A stretch of 64,000 bases of DNA from DATJPW01 sp963752855 (GCA_963752855.1 CAVVZX010000001.1:52019-116018), one strand, 5' to 3'; numbered from the stretch's first letter, positions 49,921 to 60,336 are shown. Notes: generated by a model not told the origin, from the sequence alone. Translations and numbers: made by a program.

Positions 49921-51849
49921 TCACACCTTTCCAGGATCAGGGGCCCTTGGTGGAGCGCTCATGACCAACTCGCGATCTTCGGCCGGCGCGACCTCAGCCT
50001 TCTCTTTGTCCTTGGGCTGGGGAGCGGGTTTTTCCATTGGAGGCAGTTCTCGGCCTTCCATAAGGGTTTCCAACTCTGCCGCGTTCAGGGTTTCACGCTC
50101 CAGCAAGGCTTCCGCAATACGATGCACAGTTTCTCTGTTTTCAGCAATCACCGTTGCAGCCCTCTGGTAGTTATCCGTGACAAATTTTCGGATCTCAGTG
50201 TCTATTGTGATGGCTGTCTCTTCCGAGTAATCTCGGTGACGGGCGAACTCTTTGCCCAAAAAGATCTGCTCCTCTTTCTGGCCAAAGGTTAGCGGACCGA
50301 GCGCATCACTCATTCCCCACTCACAGACCATTTTTCTGGCCAGCTCTGTGGCGCGCTGTATATCGTTGCCGGCCCCGGTGGTCATGTGATTAAGAAACAT
50401 TTCCTCCGCGGCCCTTCCTCCCATTAGCACCGAAATCTGGCTCAGCAAATATTCCTTGGCATATGTGTGCCTGTCATCGATAGGAAGTTGTTGGGTCACT
50501 CCCAAAGCTCGCCCTCTTGGAATAATAGTCACCTTGTGAATCGGGTCTGCTCCAGGCATCATCCGGGCTACAAAGGCGTGGCCTGCTTCGTGGTACGCGG
50601 TGTTGCGGCGCTCTTCCTCGGAAATAACCAAGCTCCGCCGCTCCATGCCCATCAAGACTTTGTCCTTAGCATATTCGAAATCGAACATTGCTATCTGGTC
50701 GGCCTCTCTCCTGGCCGCGCTCAAGGCCGCTTCATTCACCAGATTGGCCAGATCGGCCCCTGAAAAACCGGGTGTCCCTCGGCTGACGGTCTCAAGGTCC
50801 ACGTCCTTGGACAAAGGGCTCTTTCGGGTATGGACCCGCAGAATCGCCGCTCGGCCACGTATATCCGGAGGCGGCACGACCACCTGCCGATCAAAGCGTC
50901 CGGGCCTCAAAAGCGCCGGATCCAGGACGTCCGGCCTGTTCGTGGCGCTGATCAGGATGACTCCTTCGTTGGTTTCAAAGCCGTCCATCTCAACAAGCAA
51001 CTGGTTTAGGGTTTGCTCCCTTTCATCATGGCCCCCACCCAGTCCTGCGCCTCTGTGCCTGCCGACAGCGTCGATTTCATCTATGAATATAATGCAAGGG
51101 GCGTTCTTTTTGCCCTGTATGAACAGGTCCCTCACGCGTGACGCGCCCACACCGACAAACATTTCAACGAAATCAGATCCGGAAATTGAGAAAAAAGGCA
51201 CGCTGGCCTCACCGGCTACGGCCTTGGCCAAAAGCGTCTTTCCCGTTCCCGGGCCGCCCATTAAGAGGACACCTTTCGGGATCTTGCCGCCCAAGCGTGT
51301 GAACTTCTTGGGGTCCCGCAGGAATTCTATTACCTCCCGCAGTTCTTCTTTGGCCTCTTCAACTCCGGCCACATCATCAAAGGTAACTTTGTTCTGAGCT
51401 TCATTTATCAGACGAGCGCGGCTTTTGCCGAAGCTCATGGCTCGACCCCCGCCGGCCTGCATCTGCCTCATAAAGAAAACGAAAACACCGATGAGAAAAA
51501 GCATGGGCAGCCATGACACCAGGGCGGTCAAATACCAGGGATTATCATCAGCATCCCTTACCTGAATCTCGACCCCCTTCTTCATAAGCGCCGGAATAAG
51601 CTCACTGTTAATGTCCTGTGGGGCGAGGGTTTTGAAGTTCCCGCCGGAACCCTCCACGTAAGACCCGCGTATCCGATTACTCTGAATGTCAACCGACTTG
51701 ATGGTTCCTTGGTCGACTTCCTCCCTAAACTTGCTATAAGTTATCTCTTTTGGGGATGGTTTTGTCTGGTTGAAAAGATGAAACATGAATATCATCACCA
51801 GGCAGATGATCAACCAGAGCCCAACATTTTTATAGATGTTATTCAACAA
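49921..51849 (-). CDS. ftsH: ATP-dependent zinc metalloprotease FtsH
   Basis: This 642-residue membrane AAA protease has two N-terminal membrane helices (about 9-25 and 107-127) around a periplasmic domain. The Walker A is GGPGTGKT (about 198-205, Gly for the usual Pro), Walker B CIIFIDEIDAVG, second region of homology RPGRFDRQVVV, and zinc site HEAGH (about 425). It degrades misfolded and regulatory membrane proteins and is held in check by HflKC, also encoded in the window. The C-terminal tail is charged and Pro-rich. Intact and first in the ftsH-folP-acpS operon. Confidence 0.97.
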   Translation of the reverse strand: MLNNIYKNVGLWLIICLVMIFMFHLFNQTKPSPKEITYSKFREEVDQGTIKSVDIQSNRIRGSYVEGSGGNFKTLAPQDINSELIPALMKKGVEIQVRDADDNPWYLTALVSWLPMLFLIGVFVFFMRQMQAGGGRAMSFGKSRARLINEAQNKVTFDDVAGVEEAKEELREVIEFLRDPKKFTRLGGKIPKGVLLMGGPGTGKTLLAKAVAGEASVPFFSISGSDFVEMFVGVGASRVRDLFIQGKKNAPCIIFIDEIDAVGRHRGAGLGGGHDEREQTLNQLLVEMDGFETNEGVILISATNRPDVLDPALLRPGRFDRQVVVPPPDIRGRAAILRVHTRKSPLSKDVDLETVSRGTPGFSGADLANLVNEAALSAARREADQIAMFDFEYAKDKVLMGMERRSLVISEEERRNTAYHEAGHAFVARMMPGADPIHKVTIIPRGRALGVTQQLPIDDRHTYAKEYLLSQISVLMGGRAAEEMFLNHMTTGAGNDIQRATELARKMVCEWGMSDALGPLTFGQKEEQIFLGKEFARHRDYSEETAITIDTEIRKFVTDNYQRAATVIAENRETVHRIAEALLERETLNAAELETLMEGRELPPMEKPAPQPKDKEKAEVAPAEDRELVMSAPPRAPDPGKV

Positions 51850-51988
51850 GTTCTCCGATTCGGCCTATTTGTCCAATGAATTGAAATTAATATACCACGA
51901 ATAACAGCCACAGGCAATTTAACGCAAAACCACACGATTTAAATTGTGTTATCGAACCTCCATTGTCAAGCTCGGCCGTCCTGCGCTT

Positions 51989-52045
51989 GTAGGGGCGCGC
52001 AATTTATTGCGCCCGACAAGACGGCGTGATGAATCACGCCCCTAC
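51989..52045. repeat. GTAGGGGCGCGCAA hairpin pair
   Basis: GTAGGGGCGCGCAATTTATTGCGCC is followed by a second small hairpin (GGCGTGATGAATCACGCC) ending CCCCTAC, so the ends are complementary. Intergenic. Confidence 0.65.
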
Positions 52046-52070
52046 CTCAGATTCCCACAATTACGGTTTT

Positions 52071-52204
52071 TCCTCGTTCCCAGGCTCTAGCCTGGGAAGG
52101 CATACCGGGAGGCTCTGCCTCCCAAGCAGCCTGACACAGTCTCAGGGCATGTCCGGGCAGAGCCCGGACGTCAGCCGTTCCCAGGCTGGAGCCTGGGAAC
52201 GAGA
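52071..52204. repeat. TCCTCGTTCCCAGGCT inverted repeat unit, second copy
   Basis: The start TCCTCGTTCCCAGGCTCTAG and the end GGCTGGAGCCTGGGAACGAG are complementary, enclosing GGAGGCTCTGCCTCC and GTCCGGGCAGAGCCCGGAC. Homologous to 22193-22300. The remaining 51850-52374 gap holds no gene. Confidence 0.75.
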
Positions 52205-52374
52205 TACCAAAGACGGTATAAATTCAGGTATTCCCACACGGTAGATGCAATTAACTCTTCTGAACCTCTTCCCCGAAACAACCGAATAATCACCGATTTC
52301 CGCAATTACCGTTTGACAAAATGGGATTCGGACACTAACAAGACTGCGGAGGAAACGCCCTGGAAGGAGCAGGC

Positions 52375-53601
52375 ATGAAGGCCCTTGTTGCAAATTTCAG
52401 TCTTGGCAGAGAAGTTTGGGACCGATTCAAATCAAGGATATTCAGTCGGCCCGGAGAATCGCAGGCTCTGTCGCTTGAATTAAGAGAGATGCAGGAATTT
52501 TCGATCATCGGTTCTCAATGGGTCAAGATACGGACCGTAATGTCCGGCATTTCCGGTATGGATGAGAGCCTATTTATTCACCAAGACTTGTCTCCATATG
52601 CGGCGTTCCTTTCATTTCCCTTCATTCCGGGGCACGAGAATTTGGGTCTTGTGATCCAAACAGGGCGAGACGTGGACTCCATCGAAGAGGGTGAGCGAGT
52701 GATAGTGGATCCCGTTTTGTCGTGCAGGCCCAGAGGCATAAATCCATTATGCCCGTCCTGCGCCCGCGGAGAACCGTCCGCTTGTCGGAACTTCGACAAA
52801 GGCGCTCTGGCCCCCGGTATTCTCATTGGGGCTTGCAGAGACACAGGAGGTGGCTGGAGCGATGGTTTTATCGCGCACAGGAGCCAGGTCCGGGTGTTGC
52901 CTCAGGATATGGAAAGCGATCATGCCATTCTGATTCCGGAATTCACACGGGCTGTTAGAGCTGTATTGCAGCATCCGCCATCGCCCGGTGACGCGATAAT
53001 CGTAGTAGGCGCTCGATCGCTTGGCTGCTTGACCGCTACCGCTCTGCGTTTACTCCACCCTAAAGCCAACGTCCTGATGGTGGAAGAATATCCTCTGCCG
53101 GTTGAACTGGAGAGTAAGTTCGGCGATAATCATGCGACCCTCTCGCTCGGTATTGATTTGGCCTATGAAGAAGTCGCCCAATTTGTCAAGGGGGCTGTCC
53201 GCTACCCGGAGGTAGGTCGCTTAACCCTGGAAGGAGGGGCCGATCTCGTTTACGAGACGACCGGAACGGGAGAAAATATCGAGCACGCTCTCAGATTCAC
53301 GGGCGAGGGCAAAAAGCTCGTGCTGCTGGATATGAATCGACCGACAGGATTTGATTTCTCTCCTTTATGGCTTAAGAATATCACAATGGTCGGGAGCCTC
53401 TTTTCCGGGAGGGATTCTCGCGAACAAGGAATAATGGAGACTTTCGATATAGCGCTTGGACTGGCCTCGACGCCGGGGGTTTCCTTCGGCGAACTGATTA
53501 CTCATAAATTCAGACTGGAAGACTACAATTCCGCGTTCGAGGCGCTGAAAAAACGTTCTGCGAATAGCGCCATGAAAGTAATTTTCCAGCATGTGGTGTA
53601 A
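52375..53601 (+). CDS. Zinc-type MDR alcohol dehydrogenase-like protein lacking the first catalytic Cys
   Basis: The 408-residue protein has the MDR N-terminal catalytic fold. The structural zinc loop is complete (VDPVLSCRPRGINPLCPSCARGEPSACRNF, four Cys at about 118-139) and the second catalytic ligand is in FIPGHENLG. The Rossmann part reads AIIVVGARSLGCLTATAL (about 205-222). The place of the first catalytic zinc Cys (usual GICGTD) reads GISGMDES, so that ligand is missing. Substrate and activity are therefore unclear. It lies 12 bases upstream of the pseudouridine synthase and may share its transcript. The ATG follows GGAGCAGGC. Confidence 0.88.
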   Translation: MKALVANFSLGREVWDRFKSRIFSRPGESQALSLELREMQEFSIIGSQWVKIRTVMSGISGMDESLFIHQDLSPYAAFLSFPFIPGHENLGLVIQTGRDVDSIEEGERVIVDPVLSCRPRGINPLCPSCARGEPSACRNFDKGALAPGILIGACRDTGGGWSDGFIAHRSQVRVLPQDMESDHAILIPEFTRAVRAVLQHPPSPGDAIIVVGARSLGCLTATALRLLHPKANVLMVEEYPLPVELESKFGDNHATLSLGIDLAYEEVAQFVKGAVRYPEVGRLTLEGGADLVYETTGTGENIEHALRFTGEGKKLVLLDMNRPTGFDFSPLWLKNITMVGSLFSGRDSREQGIMETFDIALGLASTPGVSFGELITHKFRLEDYNSAFEALKKRSANSAMKVIFQHVV

Positions 53602-53613
53602 ATCTGAATTCTC

Positions 53614-54342
53614 ATGCCGCTTAAAAAGATTCATTTGATTATTCGAGACGCCGGCGTCGGCTCACGCCGCGCTGCCGACCAGATCATCCGCGAAGGCCGT
53701 GTCACATTAAACGGCGCGGTTATCACCGACCCTGCGGTCACAGCGGACCCTGAAAAGGATCATATTAAGGTCGATGGGAAACTGCTTAAGCCCATAGAGC
53801 CTGCCAAGGTCTATTACCTTTTTAATAAGCCTCGCAATGTGGTATCGACCATGAAAGATCCCGAAGGGCGTCCGTGCATCGGGGACCTCCTGAAGACCTT
53901 CAAGAAAAGACTCTTCACGGTCGGCCGCCTCGATTTCGACGCAGAGGGTCTGATGATCCTAACCAACGACGGACAGTTCGCCCAGAAACTTGGTCATCCT
54001 TCACAGCGGGTTCAGCGGACTTACCTGGTAAAGGTGCGTGGAAATCCGGATGATAAAACTTTGGGACGTATTCGCAAGGGCATGGATATTGGCGACGGTG
54101 AACGTCTCGGCGAAGTGCAGTTCTCAGTGATCAATAGGCAAAAAACTACTACCTGGATCAAATTGGCCCTTTTTGAAGGCAGAAAGAACGAGATAAAGCG
54201 TATCTTTTTCCGAATCAATCATCCGGTTCGCAAGATCCGACGGATCGGTTTCGGGCCGTTCATTTTGGGCAGCCTGCCTGTTGGCCAATGGAGGCCTTTC
54301 ACGAAGGAAGAGCAAGCCAAACTGACCGCAATGCTGAAATGA
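53614..54342 (+). CDS. rluB: RsuA/RluB-family pseudouridine synthase
   Basis: The 242-residue protein has an N-terminal S4 RNA-binding domain (about 5-60, MPLKKIHLIIRDAGVGSRRAADQIIREGRVTLNGAVI) and the catalytic domain with the Asp motif GRLDFDAEGLMILTNDG (about 110). It also has KVRGNPDD and the C-terminal RNEIKRIFFRINHPVRKIRRIGFGPF motif. It converts uridine to pseudouridine in rRNA. RluB and RsuA cannot be told apart with certainty here. It starts 12 bases after the dehydrogenase stop. Confidence 0.9.
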   Translation: MPLKKIHLIIRDAGVGSRRAADQIIREGRVTLNGAVITDPAVTADPEKDHIKVDGKLLKPIEPAKVYYLFNKPRNVVSTMKDPEGRPCIGDLLKTFKKRLFTVGRLDFDAEGLMILTNDGQFAQKLGHPSQRVQRTYLVKVRGNPDDKTLGRIRKGMDIGDGERLGEVQFSVINRQKTTTWIKLALFEGRKNEIKRIFFRINHPVRKIRRIGFGPFILGSLPVGQWRPFTKEEQAKLTAMLK

Positions 54343-54735
54343 AAGACCATTTCATCGCAGAGATCGCAGAGAAAATGAGGCCAATCGTAGGGCGGCCCAT
54401 GGCCGCCGAATCACATAATTGGCGGGCACGGCACCGGCCCTACCGCTCTATTTGGCATGAACCGGCAAGACGCTATTTCCGGTAGCGACCAACCCTGCCC
54501 CGGACTCCGATCCGGGGTCCGTGCCTGTCGGCTATAATTCGCACCGGCAAGGCCGCCGGGCCTACCATTTCAAATCGCTCCTTCGCTCGTCTCAGCCCTG
54601 GCCGGACACACGAGTCCGCCCCTACCGCGTCTTTTTGAATTCTCCTGCTGAACGCCGACAGAAGTTGACAAATTGCGCGACAATCCTCTAGTCTGATTTA
54701 AGTGAGGCAACCCGATCAAGGAGGGAGGAGGAACA
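54343..54735. repeat. Gap of degenerate repeats before the dodecin gene
   Basis: The gap holds short inverted repeats (GTAGGGCGGCCC near 54389, GGCGGGCAC near 54420, GGTAGGGGCGGAC-type near 54616) but no gene. A ribosome site GGAGGGAGGAGG lies just before 54736. Confidence 0.5.
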
Positions 54736-54948
54736 ATGCAAGAAGGACGCGTAGCGCGAGTCACAGAAGTTATAGCCGGTTCACCCAATGGCTTCGAGGA
54801 TGCGATCAAACTATGTTTTGAGCGAGCCAACAAGACATTGAGAGGAATTACAGGAATGAAGGTCACTGAATTGAGAGTCAACTGCGAAGCGGGAAAGATT
54901 CAGGAATATCGCGTCAGGGCCGAAGTAATTTTTCTTCTTGAGGATTAG
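54736..54948 (+). CDS. Dodecin-family flavin-binding protein
   Basis: The 70-residue protein MQEGRVARVTEVIAGSPNGF then EDAIKLCFERANKTLRGITG has the short beta-alpha-beta-beta fold and Ser-Pro-Asn-Gly-Phe turn of dodecins. They form dodecamers that store riboflavin or FMN. Bacterial dodecins often carry a Trp at the flavin site; none is seen here, so the ligand is unsure. The strong ribosome site GGAGGGAGGAGG supports the start. Monocistronic. Confidence 0.88.
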   Translation: MQEGRVARVTEVIAGSPNGFEDAIKLCFERANKTLRGITGMKVTELRVNCEAGKIQEYRVRAEVIFLLED

Positions 54949-55030
54949 TTTCTTTACACCAAGATACAGTTACTGCTGACCTTGGCGTTGCCTCACTTGT
55001 CCCAACCTTTCTTATTAGCGAAAACCAAAG

Positions 55031-56808
55031 TTGCTGATATACTGCCTGCGCCGTTTCGGCATCTCTAGACATAGGGATGCTGACGGCGATTCTTCGCGAT
55101 GGGCCGGTCGATTGAAATCACTAATTCTTGCGCTTTCGGTCCTCATACTGATCTGGGTTGTCGTTATCTCGATCATAAATCCTTCCGGGGAGTTTATGAT
55201 CAATGACGACTGGGCCTTCGTGCGAACTCTCGAGACCCTTATGTCAGAGGGCCGGCTGGCCTCAACAGGGTGGGGCCCCAGTTTTGCGCCCGGGGGGCCC
55301 GCTCTCCTGACACACCTCATCTGGGGTTGGCTATTCACTTATTTTTGGGGATTCTCACTGACCGGTCTCCGAATTTCCGTGCTTGTCTTGGGGATTTTGG
55401 GGTCCGTAGCTCTGCTAATTCTCTTGCGATGATTCAAGGTCCGGCGCGGCTGAAGCCCTCTTGGCGACTCTGACCGTGGTCTTCAATCCTCTTTTCTTGT
55501 CCCAAAGCTTCACCTACATGACCGATGTGACATTCACATCCATGATGATTTTCTCGGTACTGTTTCTCGCCATAGGCATGGAAGGCCCCAAGACTCTTGT
55601 AATTGCAATCGGGCTCGTTTTCGCTCTCCTCGCTATCTTGACGACGACAGCTCGGGCTGGCGATACCCGCGGCCTTTGTTCTGATGTGCTTCGTCCATCC
55701 CGCGGGCCGGCGCATAGGGAAATGGAAGGGCCTTTGCCTGGCCCTTATTCTCGTAATAATTCCGTGGGTCGCCTATGAGTATTATTTATCGCCACAGGCA
55801 GCACTCCCATTTCCCGCCATCTGGTGCTCCAGGAGATATTCCTTAATCCGGTTGCCAAGGGCCTGCCGGATTACTTTAAATTCCTGCTCGGAAACCTGTT
55901 CAGTTGCGGCCTAATGTATATTGGGCTGTTCCTTTCGCCTGTCCTGGCGTTGAAGTGCCGGTCCCTGATTTCGTGGGCCCCTTTCAGGTACTTTCTTCTC
56001 ATTTTCACTGGCATGTCTGCTCTTTTTGAAGTGGCGCTCATCGCAGGAATTGTAAGCGCCCCAGTGAGGTTTTGTTCCAATGTGATATTCAACCTCGGCA
56101 TCGGGCCGGTGTTACTCAAGGATGTTTACATAATGGAAGCGCAGCGAGCTTGGGCATTGCCACCGGCCTTTCACTATCTAATAGTCTATTGGGCCGCGAT
56201 TGGGGCCGCTGCATTCCTCAGTCTCGCGTCCTGGTCGCTGGGGCGTCTGCTAAAAGGGTTCTCTCGCCGGGATGGTTTTGAAATTGCTTTCCTGCCGAGT
56301 TTGTGTCTGGTGGCCGGTCTATTGTATTTGGGCGTCATTGTGCTTTCCGGGTTTCATGATCGTTACCTGATTGCCCCTTGTGTCCTTTTTGTTATCTGGT
56401 TGATTTCCGATCGAGAGCCTTCCGTCCAACCTGTATTCAAACCGTTCGCAGTAATTTTGGCTGCGGCGCCGCTCATTTGCTTGACATTTTTTCTCCGTGA
56501 CAGGCGTTCACGATTTCATGGAATTGAAGCGAGCGCAGAAAGAAGCTGTTGATTATCTGGTTCAGGAAAAGGCTGTGAATCCATGCCATGTTGACGCGGG
56601 CTTCGAATTCAACGGCTACCACTGTTATGATCCGGACTTCCAGCCGCCCAAAGGGTTAAGTTGGTGGTGGGTCCATAAAGAGGACTACGTCTTGACTCTG
56701 GGTCCGCTGCCGGAATACGACACAGTCCGCACGTTTCCGTTCAAGAGGTATGCCGGCCCGCCGGGCGCAATTTATGTGTTGAAGCCCAATGAGAAGGGTG
56801 ATCGGTGA
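55031..56808 (+). pseudogene. GT39-like polytopic membrane protein (multiple frameshifts)
   Basis: At least five frames must be joined: INPSGEFMINDDWAFVRTLETLMSEGRL (an N-terminal DDW typical of GT-C transferases), FNPLFLSQSFTYMTDVTFTSMMIFSVLFLA, IGKWKGLCLALILVIIPWVAYEYYLSP, a hydrophobic run from about 55824 to 56490, and a C-terminal soluble end (YDPDFQPPKGLSWWWVHKEDY). Together they make a protein of about 590 residues with some 9-11 membrane helices. Such proteins move sugars from lipid carriers. The many breaks suggest real decay or a poorly sequenced stretch. Confidence 0.7.
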
Positions 56809-57092
56809 AACTGCTGTTTTGGTATTGAGCCGGTAGGGGCGTCATCTCACCGGTCATCTATGGGTTCCCGCAGTTTCATGAAAAAGACAAGGCAAAGACC
56901 GGGAAGATGAAACTGTCTCAGAATTTGCCAAGGCGTAAGAATGGTAGTGCGATGAAGCGTAAGGCCAGGCTAAGCCCCCCCGTGGTCGACTAATGAAAAC
57001 GGGGTAGGTTTCAAACCTGCCCCTACAGCCGCATCCGGACTTCTGCAACTGCCATATACCCGTTTCTGCCGAAGGGTGAAGGGTGAGGCTTC
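56809..57092. other. Gap with repeat debris and a solo element end
   Basis: GAAACTGTCTCAGAATTTGCC at 56909 looks like a left end of the hairpin-loop element family (compare 36763), but there is no matching right end. GTAGGGGCG at about 56834 and GGTAGGTTTC ... CCTACAG near 57003 are other repeat ends. No gene is seen. Confidence 0.5.
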
Positions 57093-58184
57093 TTGACTTA
57101 TACCGCCTACCGCTTATTATGGGCCTTGTCATATGATTTTTTGAAAAGGTGCATTGACGAAATGGCCTCGGAGCCCCGCATAATTTTTTGTGACGATAGC
57201 AATCTGGTGGTCAGACGGGCCTACCGGGAGTTACTGCGCCGCGGGGTCTTCAGATGGATCAGGGCGGAACTGGTTAACAATTACCTTACACGGCGGAGGT
57301 TGAGCCGAGCCTCTGTGAAATCCTCTCTGAGGATAATGGACATCGAGCTGACCAATCATTGCAATCATAAATGCAAATTCTGCCTGACCGGCTTAAGCGC
57401 CAACGCTCGTCCCAAAGGAAGAATGGATTTAGACACGTTCACCAACACTCTCAAGGATGTGGCGCCAGGCACAACGCTCGTATTCGCCGGATTTGGGGAG
57501 CCTTTCTTGAATGAGAATCTTGAGCAGTTCATCGAGCATGCGGCGACTCTCGGGTTGTCTGAAGATATCGAAATCCTGTCGAATTTCGGGGCAATCTCCG
57601 AGAAGAGAATACGGAACCTGTTGGATTATCCGTTCAAAAGGCTCGTGATCTCCTTGGATTCCATGAGCCGAGAGACTTTCATGGAATACAGGGGCTGCGA
57701 CGACTTCGATCGCGTCTTCGACAACATTAAAATATTGTCCGATGAGGTGAAGAAGCGAAAGAAGATTCGGCAGGAACTGATGGTTCAAATGGTAGATCAG
57801 CAAGAAGAATCTCCATGAGTCTCAGTCATTTATTGAGACGATTAGAGGTCTCAATCTCATTCCGAGATTGAAGCAGCTTAACACGCATAATTCATTTGCT
57901 GACGAGCGGAAGATTAGCGAGTTTGAGGCGCTCGAGTATTCCAGGTATTCCAATCGCGGTTATTCCCGTACTGCGAATGGGTTTGGGGCGGAATGACAGT
58001 GCTGTGGAACGGCGATGTCAGCATTTGTTGCCAGGACGCGGCCGGAAGGGAAGTCTATGGCAACGTCAATGCCCAAAACAAGGTTGACTTGCTGAATACC
58101 GCCACAAGTCGATGCGAGTTCCGCCGAAAGTACTTCGAGAACCCCGGTCAAATTGAACTGTGTCGCCGTTGCGACGTCGCCTGA
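57093..58184 (+). pseudogene. Radical SAM/SPASM-domain protein (frameshifted)
   Basis: The first 240 residues include IELTNHCNHKCKFCLTG (CxxxCxxC, about residues 88-95), FAGFGEPFLNENLEQ and VISLDSMSRETF, the standard radical SAM barrel. The frame breaks near 57803 and again near 57970. Joined frames read FIETIRGLNLIPRLKQ, then MTVLWNGDVSICCQDAAGREVYGNV and ELCRRCDVA, the C-terminal SPASM cluster region (CC ... C..C). This architecture is common in enzymes acting on peptides or lipid-linked sugars. The neighbours are membrane glycosyltransferase-like genes. Function unknown. Two indels. Confidence 0.82.
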
Positions 58185-58202
58185 ACGGCTGGAAGATTTT
58201 TC

Positions 58203-58237
58203 GAGGAACCCTTTTTTGTGTAAAAAAGTGGTTCCCC
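58203..58237. repeat. Palindrome-family copy with TTTTTTGTGTAAAAAA centre
   Basis: Imperfect palindrome (arms GAGGAACCC and GGTTCCCC). Two extra bases disturb the centre (TTTGTGTAAA). It starts 18 bases after the stop of the SPASM radical SAM gene and is followed by GGACCCCTCCCAAAAAAACG. The rest of the gap to 58501 has no gene. Confidence 0.75.
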
Positions 58238-58501
58238 GGACCCCTCCCAAAAAAACGTCTAAACTTAATAATACCGTTAGGATACCGTGACCAATTTGAA
58301 CCGCGTTACTTGCGGCCTCTTCACGACCGATGCGGTTAGACGAACTCACCGCGAGGGAGCCGTATCATGAGAGGCTTTTGGGGGCGCAACTTCGGCGCGC
58401 GTTGGCTTGGCTGATTTGCTCCATTTTGTTTATTTCTCGGTTTGGATACAAATATCTACCGTTTCCCTCCTAAAGACCAACTTACCCGGTGCTTCATGCA
58501 T

Positions 58502-60189
58502 CTATTTTCCCATTTTTATTACCCTGATTCCATCCCTTTCATAGACAGGCGGGAACTCCTTTCGATCCAGGAGAGCGAAACGCTTCTTGGCTTTTGTCAG
58601 ATCCCGGATATAGTGACCAAACGGTTGAAAATACACCTCTCCTGATTCTCTGCGCTTTTTGACAAAGTCCTCATCCCTTACCAGCAGGTAATCAATTCCA
58701 TTGTCTCGGCAGAATCGGCGAATCTCCTCGGGATCATCCGAATAATAAGCTCTAAAAAAGTCAAACGTCCGTTTCTTGATGAGGTCCCAGAAAGTGGTGA
58801 ACCACGTGTGCGACAACTCGTACGTGACAAAAGCTTTTCTGTGCGCAAACGTGGGGACATTATCCATCAGTTCCGGGTGGCCGGCCATAAGGCTCGTCTT
58901 GGGGGTTGACCGGAGAAATTCGTAGAGCCTGGCGTACTGAGAGTAATCGTATATCCCCACATGATAGAGCCGAGCCGCGGCCAGAACCAGCAACAGTGTG
59001 GTAATGAGCGGAAAGATAAGTTTCTTCGGAACCAGGTTTGCGACAGCCTCTCGCAGGCACACGCCCGCTCCGACGCAGAAAAATACTGTTAAGGAAAGCT
59101 CCAGATACCTGCTCGGCTGGAACAGGCGGAAGACGACCGCTCGCGCGACAAAATAGAGAAGAAATGAAGCGACAAACAGATATCCGAACACCCGGAACCC
59201 TGAAACATCGCTTACCCACCGCTTCCGCGTGCACGCGTACGCAATCACGATCAGACCGACGACCGCAAAGGACCAACCGGCTATTGGGCCCCACTCCCGG
59301 AAAGGCAGATTAATGATCCACGGCCGAATAAATTCGTAAAACAGAGACGGGACCGGGTAGATCTCGAAACGACCGAGGTCGGTATATTCGATTTTGCCCG
59401 CCATGTCCGCCGCGGTTACCAGGTCGCCAAACTGGGTCGGCTTTGAAAAATATGTATTTCAGCGCCATCAAGACGCATCCTGCGCCCGCGAGTAAAATGC
59501 TGACCACCACATTTACCGGAATAGACGAAAATCCTGTCGGCCGTCGCGTCCCGGAATCTCCAACTCTTGATTCGGACTGCCGTCCCGGTTTGTGAAAGAT
59601 CTGCGCAATCAGTACGCCAGTAATTGTGGATCAGATACAAACCGTGCGTAACCAGGCAGAGCATAAAAACATAGGGGATGAAAACCGATGCCAATAACAG
59701 AGCCACGCCCGCTCCCACAAGGTTGTTTCCGGACAGAAAATACAGATACGCAGCGAGCAGCGGGTACCCGAAGCTCTGCGGAATGCCGCCCGCGATGCGT
59801 TCCATGAAATCGCCGAAGAAGCAGAAAACGCACACTACAAATACAGGCGTTAAATCATCCCGAAACCGCATTCCGAGCCCGAAAAGAAAGCCCGCGGTTA
59901 CGAGGTACAAAATTCCCGATAGGATCTTGCCGAATTGGAGAGGATCAATGAAAGGCGTCGCCAGCGCATAGATCGCCTGGACACCCCATGACACGTAATT
60001 TTGCGCATATTCACTCAACAGGTCATTTTGAAAAAGTTCCGGGTCCCGCCACTTCTGCATCCAATAGGTCTGTTGCCGCACGTCATCCATGACAACGTAC
60101 GGGTTCGTCAGAGCGGGCCACTGGGAAAAAACATAGACTCCCAGAGCGCCAACAAGAGCGTACAATAAATATTTCGTCCGGCGTGACAT
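58502..60189 (-). pseudogene. GT-C-like polytopic membrane protein (frameshifted)
   Basis: The N-terminal frame (60189 to about 59525) has MSRRTKYLLYALVGALGVYVF, DDVRQQTYWMQKWRDPELF (an acidic loop after helix 1, as in GT-C enzymes) and several helices. A middle frame (about 59525-59420) continues NVVVSILLAGAGCVLMALKYIFFK. The third (59404-58502) has GKIEYTDLGRFEIYPVPSLFYEF, more helices and a soluble end (IRRFCRDNGIDYLLVRDEDF). Total about 560 residues. No closely known family is named. It may act in glycan assembly along with the neighbouring genes; that is inference. Confidence 0.65.
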
Positions 60190-60272
60190 CCTTCAAAACG
60201 CCTCGATCACTTTTTCAAAGGGACGTACCATATGCTCGTTTTTGATTTTTCACAAGAATTGAAAGTGCCTCG

Positions 60273-60303
60273 GGAGCAATCCCCCAAGCAGGGGGATTGC
60301 TCC
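60273..60303. repeat. GGAGCAATCCCCC hairpin
   Basis: 13-base arms GGAGCAATCCCCC and GGGGGATTGCTCC around a 5-base loop AAGCA; followed by GCTTCGCCCGCAATAAC, part of the widespread GATTGC repeat type. Confidence 0.8.
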
Positions 60304-60336
60304 GCTTCGCCCGCAATAACAATTGAGGCAGATATA

